Positions 15,442 through 24,431 are shown, numbered from the stretch's first letter. The stretch: DNA of 64,000 nucleotides from an uncultured Steroidobacter sp. (GCA_937864115.1 CALMII010000036.1:1-64000); one strand, 5' to 3'. Notes: generated by a model from the letters alone, not told the origin. A program made the numbers and translations.

Positions 15442-16548
15442 TCACCGCAACGCGTGCGTCAGGAACGGCAGCGAGACATCCATGCGGTAATCGATGTCCG
15501 AGTGGGTATCGTCGAACTCCTCGTAGACATGTCGGATGCCGGCCGCAGTCAGCCGCTTCGACAGGATGCGGCAGCCGTAGTGAATCTGGTACTGATCGCG
15601 GAAACCGCAGTCGATGTAGATGCCGCGCAGTGAGCGCAGATTGGCGCGGTATTTCTTCACCAGGTTGACCGGATCGTGGCGCTGCCACGCCTGCCAGCGT
15701 TTCTCGATCAGCTCGCCGGTTTCCAGATTGAACGGCAGGCGGAAGCCGTTCGGCGCGCGACGGTCCGGATCGTAGCTCGCGGCCATGCACAGGTTCATGA
15801 GGCAATGGACTTCGCCGCCGCCGAGCTTGCGCTTCTTCCAGATCGCCTCCAGAAATTTGCGCACGCGTCCGTCGTCGAGCCCGCGATCGGCGCCGCGCTC
15901 AGCCTTCGCGACATCGAGCGCGCCGGCCGGTCGCGGCCTGGGGCGATACTTCGCCAGTTCGTTGAGCGTGTTCGGCCAGTCGTGGCGATACACGAAGTCG
16001 AAATAGGCGTCGCCCGAGTGATCGGCCACCGCGCCCCAGACCTGCGGATACTTCATGCCATGGATGATGGCGCCGTAGCCGCCGGAGGATTTGCCGAAGC
16101 AGCCGCGATGTTCGCGCGACGCCAGCGTGCGGAATTCTCGATCGATGCAAGGGACGATCTCCTTGGTGAGATAGTCCGCGTACGCGCCGATGGCCGATGA
16201 ATTGACGTACTGGTTGCCGCCGAGCGCGGTGAAGCAATCGGGAAAGACCAGGATCGCCGGCGCCATGCGGCCCTCGTGAATCAGGCGCGCGGCGCGCTCC
16301 GGAAAGTTCTCGCTGAAGTTCTTCCAGCCGATGTGGCCGAGGCCGGAGCCCGTGAACCCCGCCATGTCCATCAGCACGGGGTAACGCCGGCCGCGACCGT
16401 GCTCCGCACCCTCGTCATAGCCCGGCGGCAGCCACACGGCAAGATTGCGCACGCTGGGATCGCCCAGCGGATTGTCCCGCAGCACGCGGGAGTGATGCTC
16501 CAGCATGACGAGCGTGCCTGTGTGCCACTTCGGTCGCTTGAGCGCCAT
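15442..16548 (-). CDS. Putative esterase, esterase-D-like alpha/beta hydrolase
   Basis: Protein of 368 residues. The ATG at 16548 is used because longer frames overlap the divergent rsmC gene. The fold is the putative-esterase (PF00756-like) type. The nucleophile elbow is in CFGKSSGGYGAIIHG, the acid and His positions are suggested by FRDQYQIHYG and EEFDDTHSDIDYR. The stretches LPPGYDE and YPVLMDMAGFTGSG near the N-terminus are typical of enzymes acting on acyl esters or releasing siderophore or aryl acyl groups. No signal peptide, so cytoplasmic. Substrate unknown. It is divergent from rsmC with 38 bases between the starts. Confidence 0.8.
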   Translation of the reverse strand: MALKRPKWHTGTLVMLEHHSRVLRDNPLGDPSVRNLAVWLPPGYDEGAEHGRGRRYPVLMDMAGFTGSGLGHIGWKNFSENFPERAARLIHEGRMAPAILVFPDCFTALGGNQYVNSSAIGAYADYLTKEIVPCIDREFRTLASREHRGCFGKSSGGYGAIIHGMKYPQVWGAVADHSGDAYFDFVYRHDWPNTLNELAKYRPRPRPAGALDVAKAERGADRGLDDGRVRKFLEAIWKKRKLGGGEVHCLMNLCMAASYDPDRRAPNGFRLPFNLETGELIEKRWQAWQRHDPVNLVKKYRANLRSLRGIYIDCGFRDQYQIHYGCRILSKRLTAAGIRHVYEEFDDTHSDIDYRMDVSLPFLTHALR

Positions 16549-16586
16549 ACAATGTCCCCAGCCGCCGTTTCGTAGCCACGAGTCTA

Positions 16587-17624
16587 ATGAGTTCCCATTC
16601 CAACGACGATCCCGCACTGGAAACGCTGTTCCTGCCCATTCGGCAGAAGCTGTTCCCCTGGCCGCACGACGGCGCCCTGTTCCTGCGTGCACGCAGCGGC
16701 GCCTCGCTGCGCGCCGATGATCTTCCGGGACTCGTGTGCGAACAGACGTTCAAACCGGACGCCGATGCGCTGGAGCGGGCGGGATTTCATCTGAACAGCG
16801 GCGAACACCGGCGCTATCCGCTCGTGCTGCTGCTGCCGCCGCGTCAGCGCGAGGAAGCCCGCGCCTTGCTGGCGCGTGCGGTGGATTCGATCACGGCGAG
16901 TGGCCACGTCATCGTCTGCCAGGCCAACAACGAGGGCGCACGTTCGACCGAAAAGGATCTGGAGCGCCTCGCCGGCCCGCTCGATACGCTGACCAAGCAT
17001 CACTGCCGTGTCTTCTGGACCGGCCCGCTGAACGGCCCGGTCGATCACGCACTGGCCGAGGAATGGCGCTCGCTCGACGCACCGCGACGCATCGCAGATG
17101 GGCGTTTCCTCAGCCGCCCCGGCATTTTCGCGTGGGACCGCATCGATGCAGCCTCGGCGCTGCTCGCCGCGCATCTGCCTGCGAACCTGGCCGGCGATGC
17201 CGCCGATCTCGGCGCGGGCTTCGGCTATCTCTCGGCAGAACTGCTGGCACGCTGCCCGCGCATCCGCTCGCTCGATCTGTACGAAGCCGAGTCGCGCGCG
17301 CTCGATCTGGCCCGTGAGAATCTGTCCACAGCGACCGTACCGGTCGGCTGCCACTGGCACGATGTGACGACCGGACTGCCGCGCAAGTACGATGTCATCG
17401 TGACCAACCCGCCCTTCCATGCCAGCACGCATCACGACCGGCCCGACATCGGCCGGCGCTTCATCGCCATCGCCGCGCAATCGCTCAAACCCGGCGGCCG
17501 ATTGTGGCTGGTCGCCAATCGTCACCTGCCGTACGAATCCGTGCTGGACGCCCGCTTCGGCAGTGTGCGCACCGTCACCCAGAGCGGTGGATTCAAGATC
17601 ATCGAGGGGACGCGCGCCGCATGA
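16587..17624 (+). CDS. rsmC: 16S rRNA m2G methyltransferase, RsmC-like
   Basis: Protein of 345 residues with the two-domain layout of RsmC. A degenerate N-terminal methyltransferase-like half is followed by an active C-terminal half: SAM motif DLGAGFGYLSAELL, catalytic NPPFHAS motif, and the terminal LKPGGRLWLVANRHLPYE and QSGGFKIIEG segments that closely match RsmC. RsmC methylates G1207 of 16S rRNA in the 30S subunit using S-adenosylmethionine. The stop overlaps the start of the rsuA-like gene (ATGA), joining two small-subunit rRNA modification enzymes in one operon. RlmG is the main alternative, but the length favours RsmC. Confidence 0.82.
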   Translation: MSSHSNDDPALETLFLPIRQKLFPWPHDGALFLRARSGASLRADDLPGLVCEQTFKPDADALERAGFHLNSGEHRRYPLVLLLPPRQREEARALLARAVDSITASGHVIVCQANNEGARSTEKDLERLAGPLDTLTKHHCRVFWTGPLNGPVDHALAEEWRSLDAPRRIADGRFLSRPGIFAWDRIDAASALLAAHLPANLAGDAADLGAGFGYLSAELLARCPRIRSLDLYEAESRALDLARENLSTATVPVGCHWHDVTTGLPRKYDVIVTNPPFHASTHHDRPDIGRRFIAIAAQSLKPGGRLWLVANRHLPYESVLDARFGSVRTVTQSGGFKIIEGTRAA

Positions 17625-18322
17625 AACTTCTCAAACTCGTCGCGAATCTGGGTTACGGCAGCCGCAAGGAAGTGACGGCGATGGTGCGCGACGGCCGCAT
17701 CACCGATCCGGAAGGCGACATCCTCTACACCGACGATGACGTGCCGCACGAGCGCATCCGCGTCGATGGCGAACCGCTCGATCCCGCGCCGGGACTGATC
17801 CTGATGCTGCACAAGCCGGCGGGCTACACCTGCTCGCTGAAGGATCCGGGACAGATCGTGTACGACCTGTTCCCGCCGCGTTTTCGGCGGCGCTCGCCGA
17901 CGCTCGCGACCGTCGGCCGACTCGATCGCGACACCACCGGCCTGCTGCTGATGACGGACGATGGCGCCCTGCTCCATCGCATCGTGCATCCGAAGTCGGC
18001 CATCGCGAAGGTGTACGAAGCGACGCTGGCGCGCGATCTGCGCGGCGATGAAGCGAAGATCTTTGCGGGCGGCAAGCTGATGCTCGAATCCGAGCGCACG
18101 CCGCTCGCGCCGGCAACGCTCGAAGCGGTCGGGCCGCGCCAGGCGCGACTCACGCTCACCGAAGGCCGTTATCACCAGGCGCGCCGCATGTTCGCGGCGG
18201 TCGGCAATCATGTCGAGAAATTGCATCGCAGCCGGGTGGGCGGATTGACGCTGGGCGATCTGCCGGAGGGTCGGTGGCGGCTGCTGGAGGCGGAGGAACT
18301 GCAGAAGCTGTTCGCCGGCTGA
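17621..18322 (+). CDS. rsuA: 16S rRNA pseudouridine synthase, RsuA family
   Basis: Protein of 233 residues. An N-terminal S4-like segment (LLKLVANLGYGSRKEVTAMV) leads into the RsuA catalytic domain with the catalytic Asp in VGRLDRDTTGLLLMTDDG. The C-terminal signature is LTEGRYHQARRMFAAVGNHV. These segments match E. coli RsuA, which makes pseudouridine 516 in 16S rRNA. The S4 part has diverged, so specificity for U516 is inferred. Translational coupling with rsmC (4-base overlap) supports a role in 30S maturation. A paired REP element follows. Confidence 0.85.
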   Translation: MKLLKLVANLGYGSRKEVTAMVRDGRITDPEGDILYTDDDVPHERIRVDGEPLDPAPGLILMLHKPAGYTCSLKDPGQIVYDLFPPRFRRRSPTLATVGRLDRDTTGLLLMTDDGALLHRIVHPKSAIAKVYEATLARDLRGDEAKIFAGGKLMLESERTPLAPATLEAVGPRQARLTLTEGRYHQARRMFAAVGNHVEKLHRSRVGGLTLGDLPEGRWRLLEAEELQKLFAG

Positions 18323-18342
18323 TCGTCGCTTCTTTAATCTTC

Positions 18343-18399
18343 CTGTGGGGCCGGCTTCAGCCGGCCTCCGGGGATGTCAGGCTGAAGCCTGACCTACAC
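18343..18399 (+). repeat. Paired REP element (BIME), copy 8
   Basis: CTGTGG, GGCCGGCTTCAGCCGGCC, GTCAGGCTGAAGCCTGAC, CTACA. Sits between the rsuA-like gene and the ECF sigma factor gene. Confidence 0.92.
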
Positions 18400-18411
18400 C
18401 AAAGGAAGAAT

Positions 18412-18440
18412 GTGATAGGTCGGCGCCTCCCCCGTATATA
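18412..18440 (+). promoter_or_regulatory. Candidate promoter of the sigma-factor operon
   Basis: A GTGATA hexamer, a 17-base spacer and a TATATA hexamer at 18435-18440. Transcription would start at or beside the ATG at 18446, so the sigma-factor mRNA may be leaderless; no ribosome site is visible before that ATG. The other option is a start at the ATG at 18479. Confidence 0.4.
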
Positions 18441-18445
18441 GCGAC

Positions 18446-18988
18446 ATGACCTCGCGGGAAGCAGCAGCAGATCGCCCGATGCAATGGCCCAAGTCCGACG
18501 AACAGGCCGATGAACTCGACTGGGACGCCGTCTATGCGCAGCAGCTGCCGCGCATCTACAACTATTTCCGCTTCCGTCTCGGCCGCGAAAGCGACGTTGA
18601 GGAACTGACGTCACGGACGTTCGAGAAGGCCTGGCGCGCGCGCCATCGCTACCGGCGCGATCTGGCCGGCTTCTCGACCTGGCTGTTCCGGATCGCGCAG
18701 AACTGCGCCATCGACCATCTACGTTCGCGCCGCGCGCATCTGCCGATCGACGCCGCCATCGATCTGGCAACCGAGCACACGCCGGAAACGCAGATCGCCC
18801 TGAACTCGGATCTGGCGCGGCTTGCACGCCTGACGAAGGAACTGCCGGAGCGCGAGCGCGAACTCATCGCGCTCAGGTACGGCGCCTCGCTCAGCAATCG
18901 CGACATCGCGAAGCTGACGGGCCTGTCCGAATCGAATGTCGGCACCCTCCTGCACCGCACGGTCGCGGCGCTGCGGGCGAAGTGGTAG
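18446..18988 (+). CDS. ECF-type RNA polymerase sigma factor
   Basis: Protein of 180 residues with the two conserved sigma domains of extracytoplasmic-function factors. Sigma-2 covers about residues 35-100 (IYNYFRFRLGRESDVEELTS, FSTWLFRIAQNCAIDHLR). Sigma-4 covers about 120-180 (LPERERELIALRYGASLSNR, then LSESNVGTLLHRTVAALR). It would redirect RNA polymerase to a small regulon when released from its anti-sigma factor. It heads a three-gene unit. The next gene starts 14 bases after its stop and encodes a single-span membrane protein with a short N-terminal cytoplasmic segment, the normal place for an anti-sigma protein. Confidence 0.92.
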   Translation: MTSREAAADRPMQWPKSDEQADELDWDAVYAQQLPRIYNYFRFRLGRESDVEELTSRTFEKAWRARHRYRRDLAGFSTWLFRIAQNCAIDHLRSRRAHLPIDAAIDLATEHTPETQIALNSDLARLARLTKELPERERELIALRYGASLSNRDIAKLTGLSESNVGTLLHRTVAALRAKW

Positions 18989-19002
18989 CGGGAGCGACGC
19001 CC

Positions 19003-20394
19003 ATGAACGACGATTTCCTGCATCAGCTTCGCAAGACTCCGCCACCGGCTTTCGCTGCGCGGCTGAAGTCGCAACTGCAGCGACAGGCGGCGGGCGAGCG
19101 CCGATTCGCCGTCGCACGCGGCGTGCTGTTCGGATTATTTGTGGGCGCCTCTGCAGTGGCCGCCACGCTGTGGACTTTTCAGTACGGCGGACTCGACCGC
19201 CTGTTGACGCTTCGCGAGCGCGCGCCTCGCGAGGCCGAGGTACGTTCTGCAGACGATCCAATCGAAGCGCACCGCCGCTCGCAGCCCGAGACGGCCATGA
19301 CGGCAGCAACCGTTTCCACACCGTCGACGGACACGGCCGTCGCTCGCACCGCCGCAGCATCGGCCGCACTGGAAAGCGCGAACGTACCGGATACATCCGC
19401 AGCGCCGCCGGGGCCGATGCGTTCATCGGCAGGAAACTCGATGCCTGTCACGTCGTCACCGACCCTGCGGGTTGCCGGCCCTGCGATGACGCGCGGACTG
19501 ATCGGACCTGTCCTCATGACGTCGACCGATTTCCAGACGCTCGATACGAACAGCGCTCTGCAGGCGATCTGCGACGACACCAACGTCGCCCGACCCGTCG
19601 TCGCGATCGTGACGCGGACGATGACCGATGACGAAATCAGGAACTGCCATCGCAAATACTTCTGGAACATCGCCGGGGCGAAGATCGGATCCATCGGCCT
19701 GGCCGTCACTGCGGCCAGGACGGCAACGCCGCTCAGACTCACACCGCGACATCTGTTCCTCGCACTGGCGCGACGCGTACCCGACGCGACCAACCCCAAC
19801 GAGTTCGTCGAGAATCGCGCGCTCACCTGGAATCAGATCGAGTCGGGGATGGAGCTGCGCAACATCGTCGTCTTCGGTCCCGACGAAAAGGCCGCGCTGC
19901 GCCCGGCCATGCTCGAACTGATCATGGAAGTCGGCTGCGAGACTTATCCGTCGATTCGCTCGCTCAAAACGCTCGATCCGGCGCTGTACAACGACGTCTG
20001 TCACACGATCCGCAGCGACGGCGTCTATGCCCCGGCGGTGGAACACGACACATTCATCACCCAGACGCTCTGGGCCGAACCGAACGCCATTGCCGTACTG
20101 AGCCTGGGGTTCTTCGCATCGCATGCTCAGCAGCTCGCACAGAATCTGCTCGAAGGTGTGCAACCGACCACCGCCAGCATCGCGGACGGAACCTACAGTG
20201 CTGCACGTCCCGTCGTGCTTTACAGCCATGTCGATCCGTCGGGCCGCAGTTCGCAGGCGAGCTGGTTTCTCGACACCATCATGCGCCATGCCGTCGATCT
20301 GCAGGACGCGGGTTTTGTCCCGCTCGATCCGTCGTCCCAACCCGTTCGCCTGCAGAAACTGGAATTGCCGCGTTCGATCCCTGCCGCCAGATAG
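19003..20394 (+). CDS. Membrane-anchored PstS-like periplasmic protein, probable anti-sigma factor
   Basis: Protein of 463 residues. The ATG at 19003 has GGGAG 7 bases upstream. A short cytoplasmic segment (MNDDFLHQLRKTPPPAFAAR) precedes one membrane helix at about 38-58 (VLFGLFVGASAVAATLW). A Ser/Thr/Ala-rich linker runs to about residue 150. The remainder resembles the C-terminal two thirds of PstS phosphate-binding proteins: AKIGSIGLAV, LRLTPRHLFLALARRVPD, IVVFGPDEKAALRPAMLELI, YNDVCHTIRSDGVYAPA, and the final ASIADGTYSAARPVVLYSHV. The Thr-Gly-rich phosphate loop of true PstS is not recognisable, so ligand binding may be altered or lost. Position after the sigma gene and topology suggest it holds the sigma factor and senses the periplasm. 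Confidence 0.75.
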   Translation: MNDDFLHQLRKTPPPAFAARLKSQLQRQAAGERRFAVARGVLFGLFVGASAVAATLWTFQYGGLDRLLTLRERAPREAEVRSADDPIEAHRRSQPETAMTAATVSTPSTDTAVARTAAASAALESANVPDTSAAPPGPMRSSAGNSMPVTSSPTLRVAGPAMTRGLIGPVLMTSTDFQTLDTNSALQAICDDTNVARPVVAIVTRTMTDDEIRNCHRKYFWNIAGAKIGSIGLAVTAARTATPLRLTPRHLFLALARRVPDATNPNEFVENRALTWNQIESGMELRNIVVFGPDEKAALRPAMLELIMEVGCETYPSIRSLKTLDPALYNDVCHTIRSDGVYAPAVEHDTFITQTLWAEPNAIAVLSLGFFASHAQQLAQNLLEGVQPTTASIADGTYSAARPVVLYSHVDPSGRSSQASWFLDTIMRHAVDLQDAGFVPLDPSSQPVRLQKLELPRSIPAAR

Positions 20395-20412
20395 CACCAC
20401 CCGGGAGAAACC

Positions 20413-21045
20413 ATGAAGAAGAGGATGCTGCGAAATACCGTCGCTTGCGGATGCACGGCGATGCTGTTGTGGACCGCCACGGCGACGTCGGCCGCGGACG
20501 GCGGCGAGACACGCAGTCATGCCGTTCCGGTCGTGACGCTGATCGACGCCGTGGCGAAACGGACGGGGAAGAAGTTCGTCGTCGATCCGCGCGTCAATGC
20601 GGACATCACGCTCATCGAAGACAATCCCGATGCCATCGACTACGAGGAGTTCCTGACCATCCTGCAGGTCAACGGCTTCGCAGCGATCGAAACGGGAGAC
20701 CTGGTACGCGTCGTACCCGAGTCGACTGCGAGGCACCAGCCCGTACCGATCGTGAATGGCAAGGAATCGGTTCCGGACTCGCTGTACGTCACGAAGATCA
20801 TCGCCGTGCGCAGCATGCCGGCAGCGCAACTCGTCCCGGTACTGCGTCCGCTGCTGCCGCAGCAGTCGCATTTCGTGGCGGTTGCTTGCAGCAACGATCT
20901 GGTGATCGTCGATACCGCGGCCAACGTCAGGCGGATCGAAACCATCGTGCAATCGCTGGACAGGGGAAGTGCGATCAAGCCCGAGCCTTGCCCGATACGG
21001 CCGGCCGTCGTGCCGCCTGTGGGGCCGGCTTCAGCCGGCCTTTGA
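20413..21045 (+). CDS. Free-standing GspD N0/N1-like periplasmic protein
   Basis: Protein of 210 residues. It has a GGGAGA ribosome site before the ATG and a signal peptide (residues 1 to about 28, cleaved near TSAA). The mature part matches the N-terminal periplasmic domains of type II secretion secretins. An N0-like domain covers about 35-100 (VTLIDAVAKRTGKKFVVDPR, LQVNGFAAIETGDLVRVVPE). An N1-like domain covers about 118-190 (VTKIIAVRSMPAAQLVPVLR, NDLVIVDTAANVRRIETIVQ). No secretin channel domain follows. The last ten residues (VPPVGPASAGL) and the stop are encoded by a REP element, so the original 3' end may have been lost. Third gene of the sigma unit. It may bind T2SS components or the PstS-like partner. 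Confidence 0.75.
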   Translation: MKKRMLRNTVACGCTAMLLWTATATSAADGGETRSHAVPVVTLIDAVAKRTGKKFVVDPRVNADITLIEDNPDAIDYEEFLTILQVNGFAAIETGDLVRVVPESTARHQPVPIVNGKESVPDSLYVTKIIAVRSMPAAQLVPVLRPLLPQQSHFVAVACSNDLVIVDTAANVRRIETIVQSLDRGSAIKPEPCPIRPAVVPPVGPASAGL

Positions 21046-21070
21046 GGAGTCAGGCTGAAGCCTGACCTAC
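21015..21070 (+). repeat. Paired REP element (BIME), copy 9, overlapping a coding end
   Basis: CTGTGG, GGCCGGCTTCAGCCGGCC, GTCAGGCTGAAGCCTGAC, CTACAG. Its first 31 bases supply the last codons and the TGA of the GspD-N-like gene. Confidence 0.93.
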
Positions 21071-21091
21071 AGTCAGAGGCTGAGCCTGCTC

Positions 21092-24000
21092 TTAGTCGCG
21101 TACCGGTACGACCGGCGGGTGATCCGTACCGAACTCCGGCTGCGGTGCTTCCGCAGCCTGCGGCGCTTCGCCGTGGAACCACTTCGTCGCGCGACGCGTG
21201 AAGCCGTAGATATAGGAATACAGCACCGGCACGATCAGCAGCGTCAGCAGCGATGAAGTGATCACGCCGCCGATCACGGCGCGGCCCATCGGCGCGAGGA
21301 TCTCGCCGCCCTCGCCCACGCCGACAGCCATCGGCAGCATGCCGAAGATCATCGCCGCCGTGGTCATGAGGATCGGACGCAGGCGCACCTGGCCGGCTTC
21401 GAAGATCGCCTCGCGCAGCGGCTTGCCTTCGCGCAGCGCCTGGTTGGTGAAGTCCACCAGCAGGATGGCGTTCTTGGTGACCAGGCCCATCAGCATGATG
21501 AAACCGATGATGGAGAAGATGTTCAGCGTCGTACCCGTCAGCAGCAGCGCCAGCAGCACGCCGATCAGCGACAGCGGCAGCGACATCATGATCGCGACCG
21601 GCTGCAGGAAGCTGCCGAACTGCGAGGCCAGCACGAAGTAGATGAACAGCACGGCGAGCGCGAGCGCGGCGCCAGCGGCCGCGAGCATTTCGTTCATTTC
21701 CTGCTGATTGCCGCCGATGTCGAAACGATAGCCCTGCGGCAGCCGGGTCTCGGCCACGATCTTTTCCGCATCCCGGCCCACGTCGCCGGAGGCGCGGCCT
21801 TCCGCGTTCGCATACACCGAGATGCGACGCTGCAGGTTCAGACGTTTGATCTGCTGCGGGCTGCCGGTCTCGACGAACTCGGCCACCTGGCGCAGCGGCA
21901 CCAGGATCGGCGTGCCGTTCGCATCGACGCGCGTGCTGCTGACATACAGATCGCCGAGATCGGACTTGATCTCGCGGCGCTCCTTGGGCAGCTGCACGAT
22001 GACGTCGTAGTCCTGGCCGTCGGGCCCGAGCCAGGTGCTGATCTGGTCGCCCGCGATCAGCGGGCGCAGCGCATTGCCGATGCGTGCGGTGGTCATCCCC
22101 AGATCGCTGGCGAGTTCGTTGTTGATGCGCACGGCGATGGTCGGATTGGTGCCCTTCTCGCTGCTTTCGAGATCGGCGATGCCCGGAATCTTCGCCAGCT
22201 TCGCCATCAGTTCCTCGGACAGCTGCGTGAGCTTGCCGGTGTCCGGTCCGAGGATGGAAATGAAAACGGGCTGGTTGTTGCCCTGGATCTTGGTCTCCAG
22301 ACCCGCCATGTGCGACAGGCGTTCGCGCACGATCCTTTCGATGTCCTTCTGCGACGGGCGCGGGCCGTCCTTCAGATCGGTGAGGCGCAGCATGATGCGC
22401 GCGTAGTTCTTGCCTTCGTCGGTGCCGACCTGCGTCACCACGTGTCTGACGCCCTCGATCTTCAACAGCACGTCTTCGACGTCGCGGATCTTCGCATCCG
22501 TGTACTGCAGGCTCGATCCGAGCGGCGTGTTCACGCGCATCGACACCATGCCGTTGTCGGTCTCCGGCATCATCTCGCTGCCCACCCTCGGCAGGATCAG
22601 GAAACTGCCGAAGAACGTGACGGCGGCCAGCAGCAGCATCAGCGCGCGCGGGCTGACGCTGGCCCAGCGCGGCAACTTCTCGTCCGCGCCACGCGACCGG
22701 CGCGCAAGCTGCGCGAGACCGGGAATGCCGTAGCGACGAGCGCCCAGCGCCCAACGCAGCATGCGGTCGTAGATGTGATGGGCGCGATCGACGCCGACCT
22801 CGATGCGATCCATGAACCGCGCCAGCCACGGCATGCGGCGGAAACGGCCCTCCTTCGGGTCCGGCCAGTACGCCGACAGCATCGGATCGAGCGTGAAGCT
22901 GACGAACAGCGACACCAGCACCGCGACCGCGACCGTCAGTCCGAACTGCAGGAAGAAGCGGCCCATGAGGCCGCTCATGAACGCCACAGGGATGAACACC
23001 GCCAGGATCGCGAACGTCGTCGCCATCACCGCGAGCCCGATTTCGCTGGTCGCCTCGAACGCGGCCTTGCGGTGATCCTTGCCCATGTCGGCATGACGCA
23101 CGATGTTCTCGCGCACCACGATGGCGTCGTCGATCAAGAGGCCGATGCACAGCGACAGCGCCATCAGGGTCAGGAAGTTGAGCGTGAAGCCCAGCGCATG
23201 CATCGCGATGAAGGTCGCGATGACGGAGATCGGCAGCGTCAGACCGGTGATGATGGTCGAACGCCAGGAGTGCAGGAACAGGAACACGATCAGCACCGTC
23301 AGGAAGGCGCCTTCCAGGATCGTGCTCTTGACGCGATCCAGCGAGCCCTTGATGAATTCGGCGTTGGACCACAGCGTTTCGACCTTCACGTCTTCGGGCA
23401 GCCGGCTGCGCAGGTCGGCAATGGCTTCGTTGAGCCCTTCGCCCGCCTCGACGATGTTGGCCTGCTGCACCTTGTAGATGTACAGCGAGACGGCGCGCTT
23501 GCCGTCGACGCGCGAGATGGACATTTCCTCGGCTTCGCCGTCGACGACGTTCGCCACCTGGTGCAGGTACACCGGCGCGCCGCCCTGGTTGGCGACGATG
23601 ATGCGCTCGAAGCCGGCCGGATCCTTGATCTTGCCTTCGACGCGCACGAGCTGTTCCTGCTGGCCGTTCGCGATGGCGCCGGCCGGCAGATCCTGATTCG
23701 CCGCCTGGATGGCGGTGATGACCTGGTCGACGCCGACGCGATAGCTCTGCAGCTGCTCCGGCTTCAGGAACACCTGCACCTGGCGCTCCACCGAACCGCC
23801 GACGCCGATGTTGCCGACGCCGTAGGAATTCTGCAGACGCTTGACCACCTGCTGTTCGACGAGCGTCGACACCTCGCGCAGGCTGCGCGTCGTCGAATAG
23901 ACGACGATGCTGGCAATCGGCTGGACGGAGCTGTCGTTGGTGGCGCGACCGATCGTGGGGTCGCGCACTTCACGCGGCATGCCGGCGCGGACCTGCGCCA

Positions 24001-24334
24001 CCTTGTCGCGCACTTCCTGCGTCGACTCGGCGATGTCGATGTCGAGCCGGAAGTCGACCTGCAGCAACGCCATGCCTTCACGCGCCGTGGCGTAGATGTT
24101 CTTCACGCCATTGATCGAATTGACGACGTTCTCGATCGGCTTGATGACGTCATTCTCGATCGCTTCCGGCGAGGCGCCGGGGTAGGAAACCGTGATGTAG
24201 ACCTGCGGAATCGAGACATCCGGCATCTGCTCCACCGGCAGCAGCCGGTAGGAGAACAGGCCCAGCACCACGATCGCGAGCATGACCATGGTCGCGAAGA
24301 CGGGCTGTGTGATGCTGACGCGTGTGATCCACAT
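21092..24334 (-). CDS. RND efflux permease (HAE1/AcrB family), system 1
   Basis: Protein of 1080 residues, the usual size for a trimeric inner-membrane drug/proton antiporter. An N-terminal helix (VFATMVMLAIVVLGLFSY) is followed by the first periplasmic loop, helices 2-6 (from FLTVLIVFLFLHSWRSTII) with the TM4 proton-relay region FLTLMALSLCIGLLIDDAIV, and the second repeat ending near residue 1055 (LLTLLIVPVLYSYIYGFTRR). The duplicated RND architecture is complete. Substrate unknown. The adaptor gene lies upstream, 97 bases away on the same strand. No outer-membrane channel gene is adjacent, so a TolC-like partner is probably encoded elsewhere. Confidence 0.93.
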   Translation of the reverse strand: MWITRVSITQPVFATMVMLAIVVLGLFSYRLLPVEQMPDVSIPQVYITVSYPGASPEAIENDVIKPIENVVNSINGVKNIYATAREGMALLQVDFRLDIDIAESTQEVRDKVAQVRAGMPREVRDPTIGRATNDSSVQPIASIVVYSTTRSLREVSTLVEQQVVKRLQNSYGVGNIGVGGSVERQVQVFLKPEQLQSYRVGVDQVITAIQAANQDLPAGAIANGQQEQLVRVEGKIKDPAGFERIIVANQGGAPVYLHQVANVVDGEAEEMSISRVDGKRAVSLYIYKVQQANIVEAGEGLNEAIADLRSRLPEDVKVETLWSNAEFIKGSLDRVKSTILEGAFLTVLIVFLFLHSWRSTIITGLTLPISVIATFIAMHALGFTLNFLTLMALSLCIGLLIDDAIVVRENIVRHADMGKDHRKAAFEATSEIGLAVMATTFAILAVFIPVAFMSGLMGRFFLQFGLTVAVAVLVSLFVSFTLDPMLSAYWPDPKEGRFRRMPWLARFMDRIEVGVDRAHHIYDRMLRWALGARRYGIPGLAQLARRSRGADEKLPRWASVSPRALMLLLAAVTFFGSFLILPRVGSEMMPETDNGMVSMRVNTPLGSSLQYTDAKIRDVEDVLLKIEGVRHVVTQVGTDEGKNYARIMLRLTDLKDGPRPSQKDIERIVRERLSHMAGLETKIQGNNQPVFISILGPDTGKLTQLSEELMAKLAKIPGIADLESSEKGTNPTIAVRINNELASDLGMTTARIGNALRPLIAGDQISTWLGPDGQDYDVIVQLPKERREIKSDLGDLYVSSTRVDANGTPILVPLRQVAEFVETGSPQQIKRLNLQRRISVYANAEGRASGDVGRDAEKIVAETRLPQGYRFDIGGNQQEMNEMLAAAGAALALAVLFIYFVLASQFGSFLQPVAIMMSLPLSLIGVLLALLLTGTTLNIFSIIGFIMLMGLVTKNAILLVDFTNQALREGKPLREAIFEAGQVRLRPILMTTAAMIFGMLPMAVGVGEGGEILAPMGRAVIGGVITSSLLTLLIVPVLYSYIYGFTRRATKWFHGEAPQAAEAPQPEFGTDHPPVVPVRD

Positions 24335-24431
24335 GATTGAAACTGCTCAAGAGTCCTTCGTCCTCGACGGATTCAGGACGAACGGAGAGAACTGACGAAC
24401 GAGGACCGACGGAACGGAACGGGAAGCCCGA

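Noticed and set aside
19456..20952. 498-codon minus-strand frame spanning two genes
   Set aside because: Antisense to the PstS-like and GspD-N genes, which both have proper starts, signal or membrane segments and ribosome sites.
20640..23372. 910-codon minus-strand frame
   Set aside because: It is another frame of the RND permease on the same strand, and antisense to the GspD-N gene at its start. No domain.
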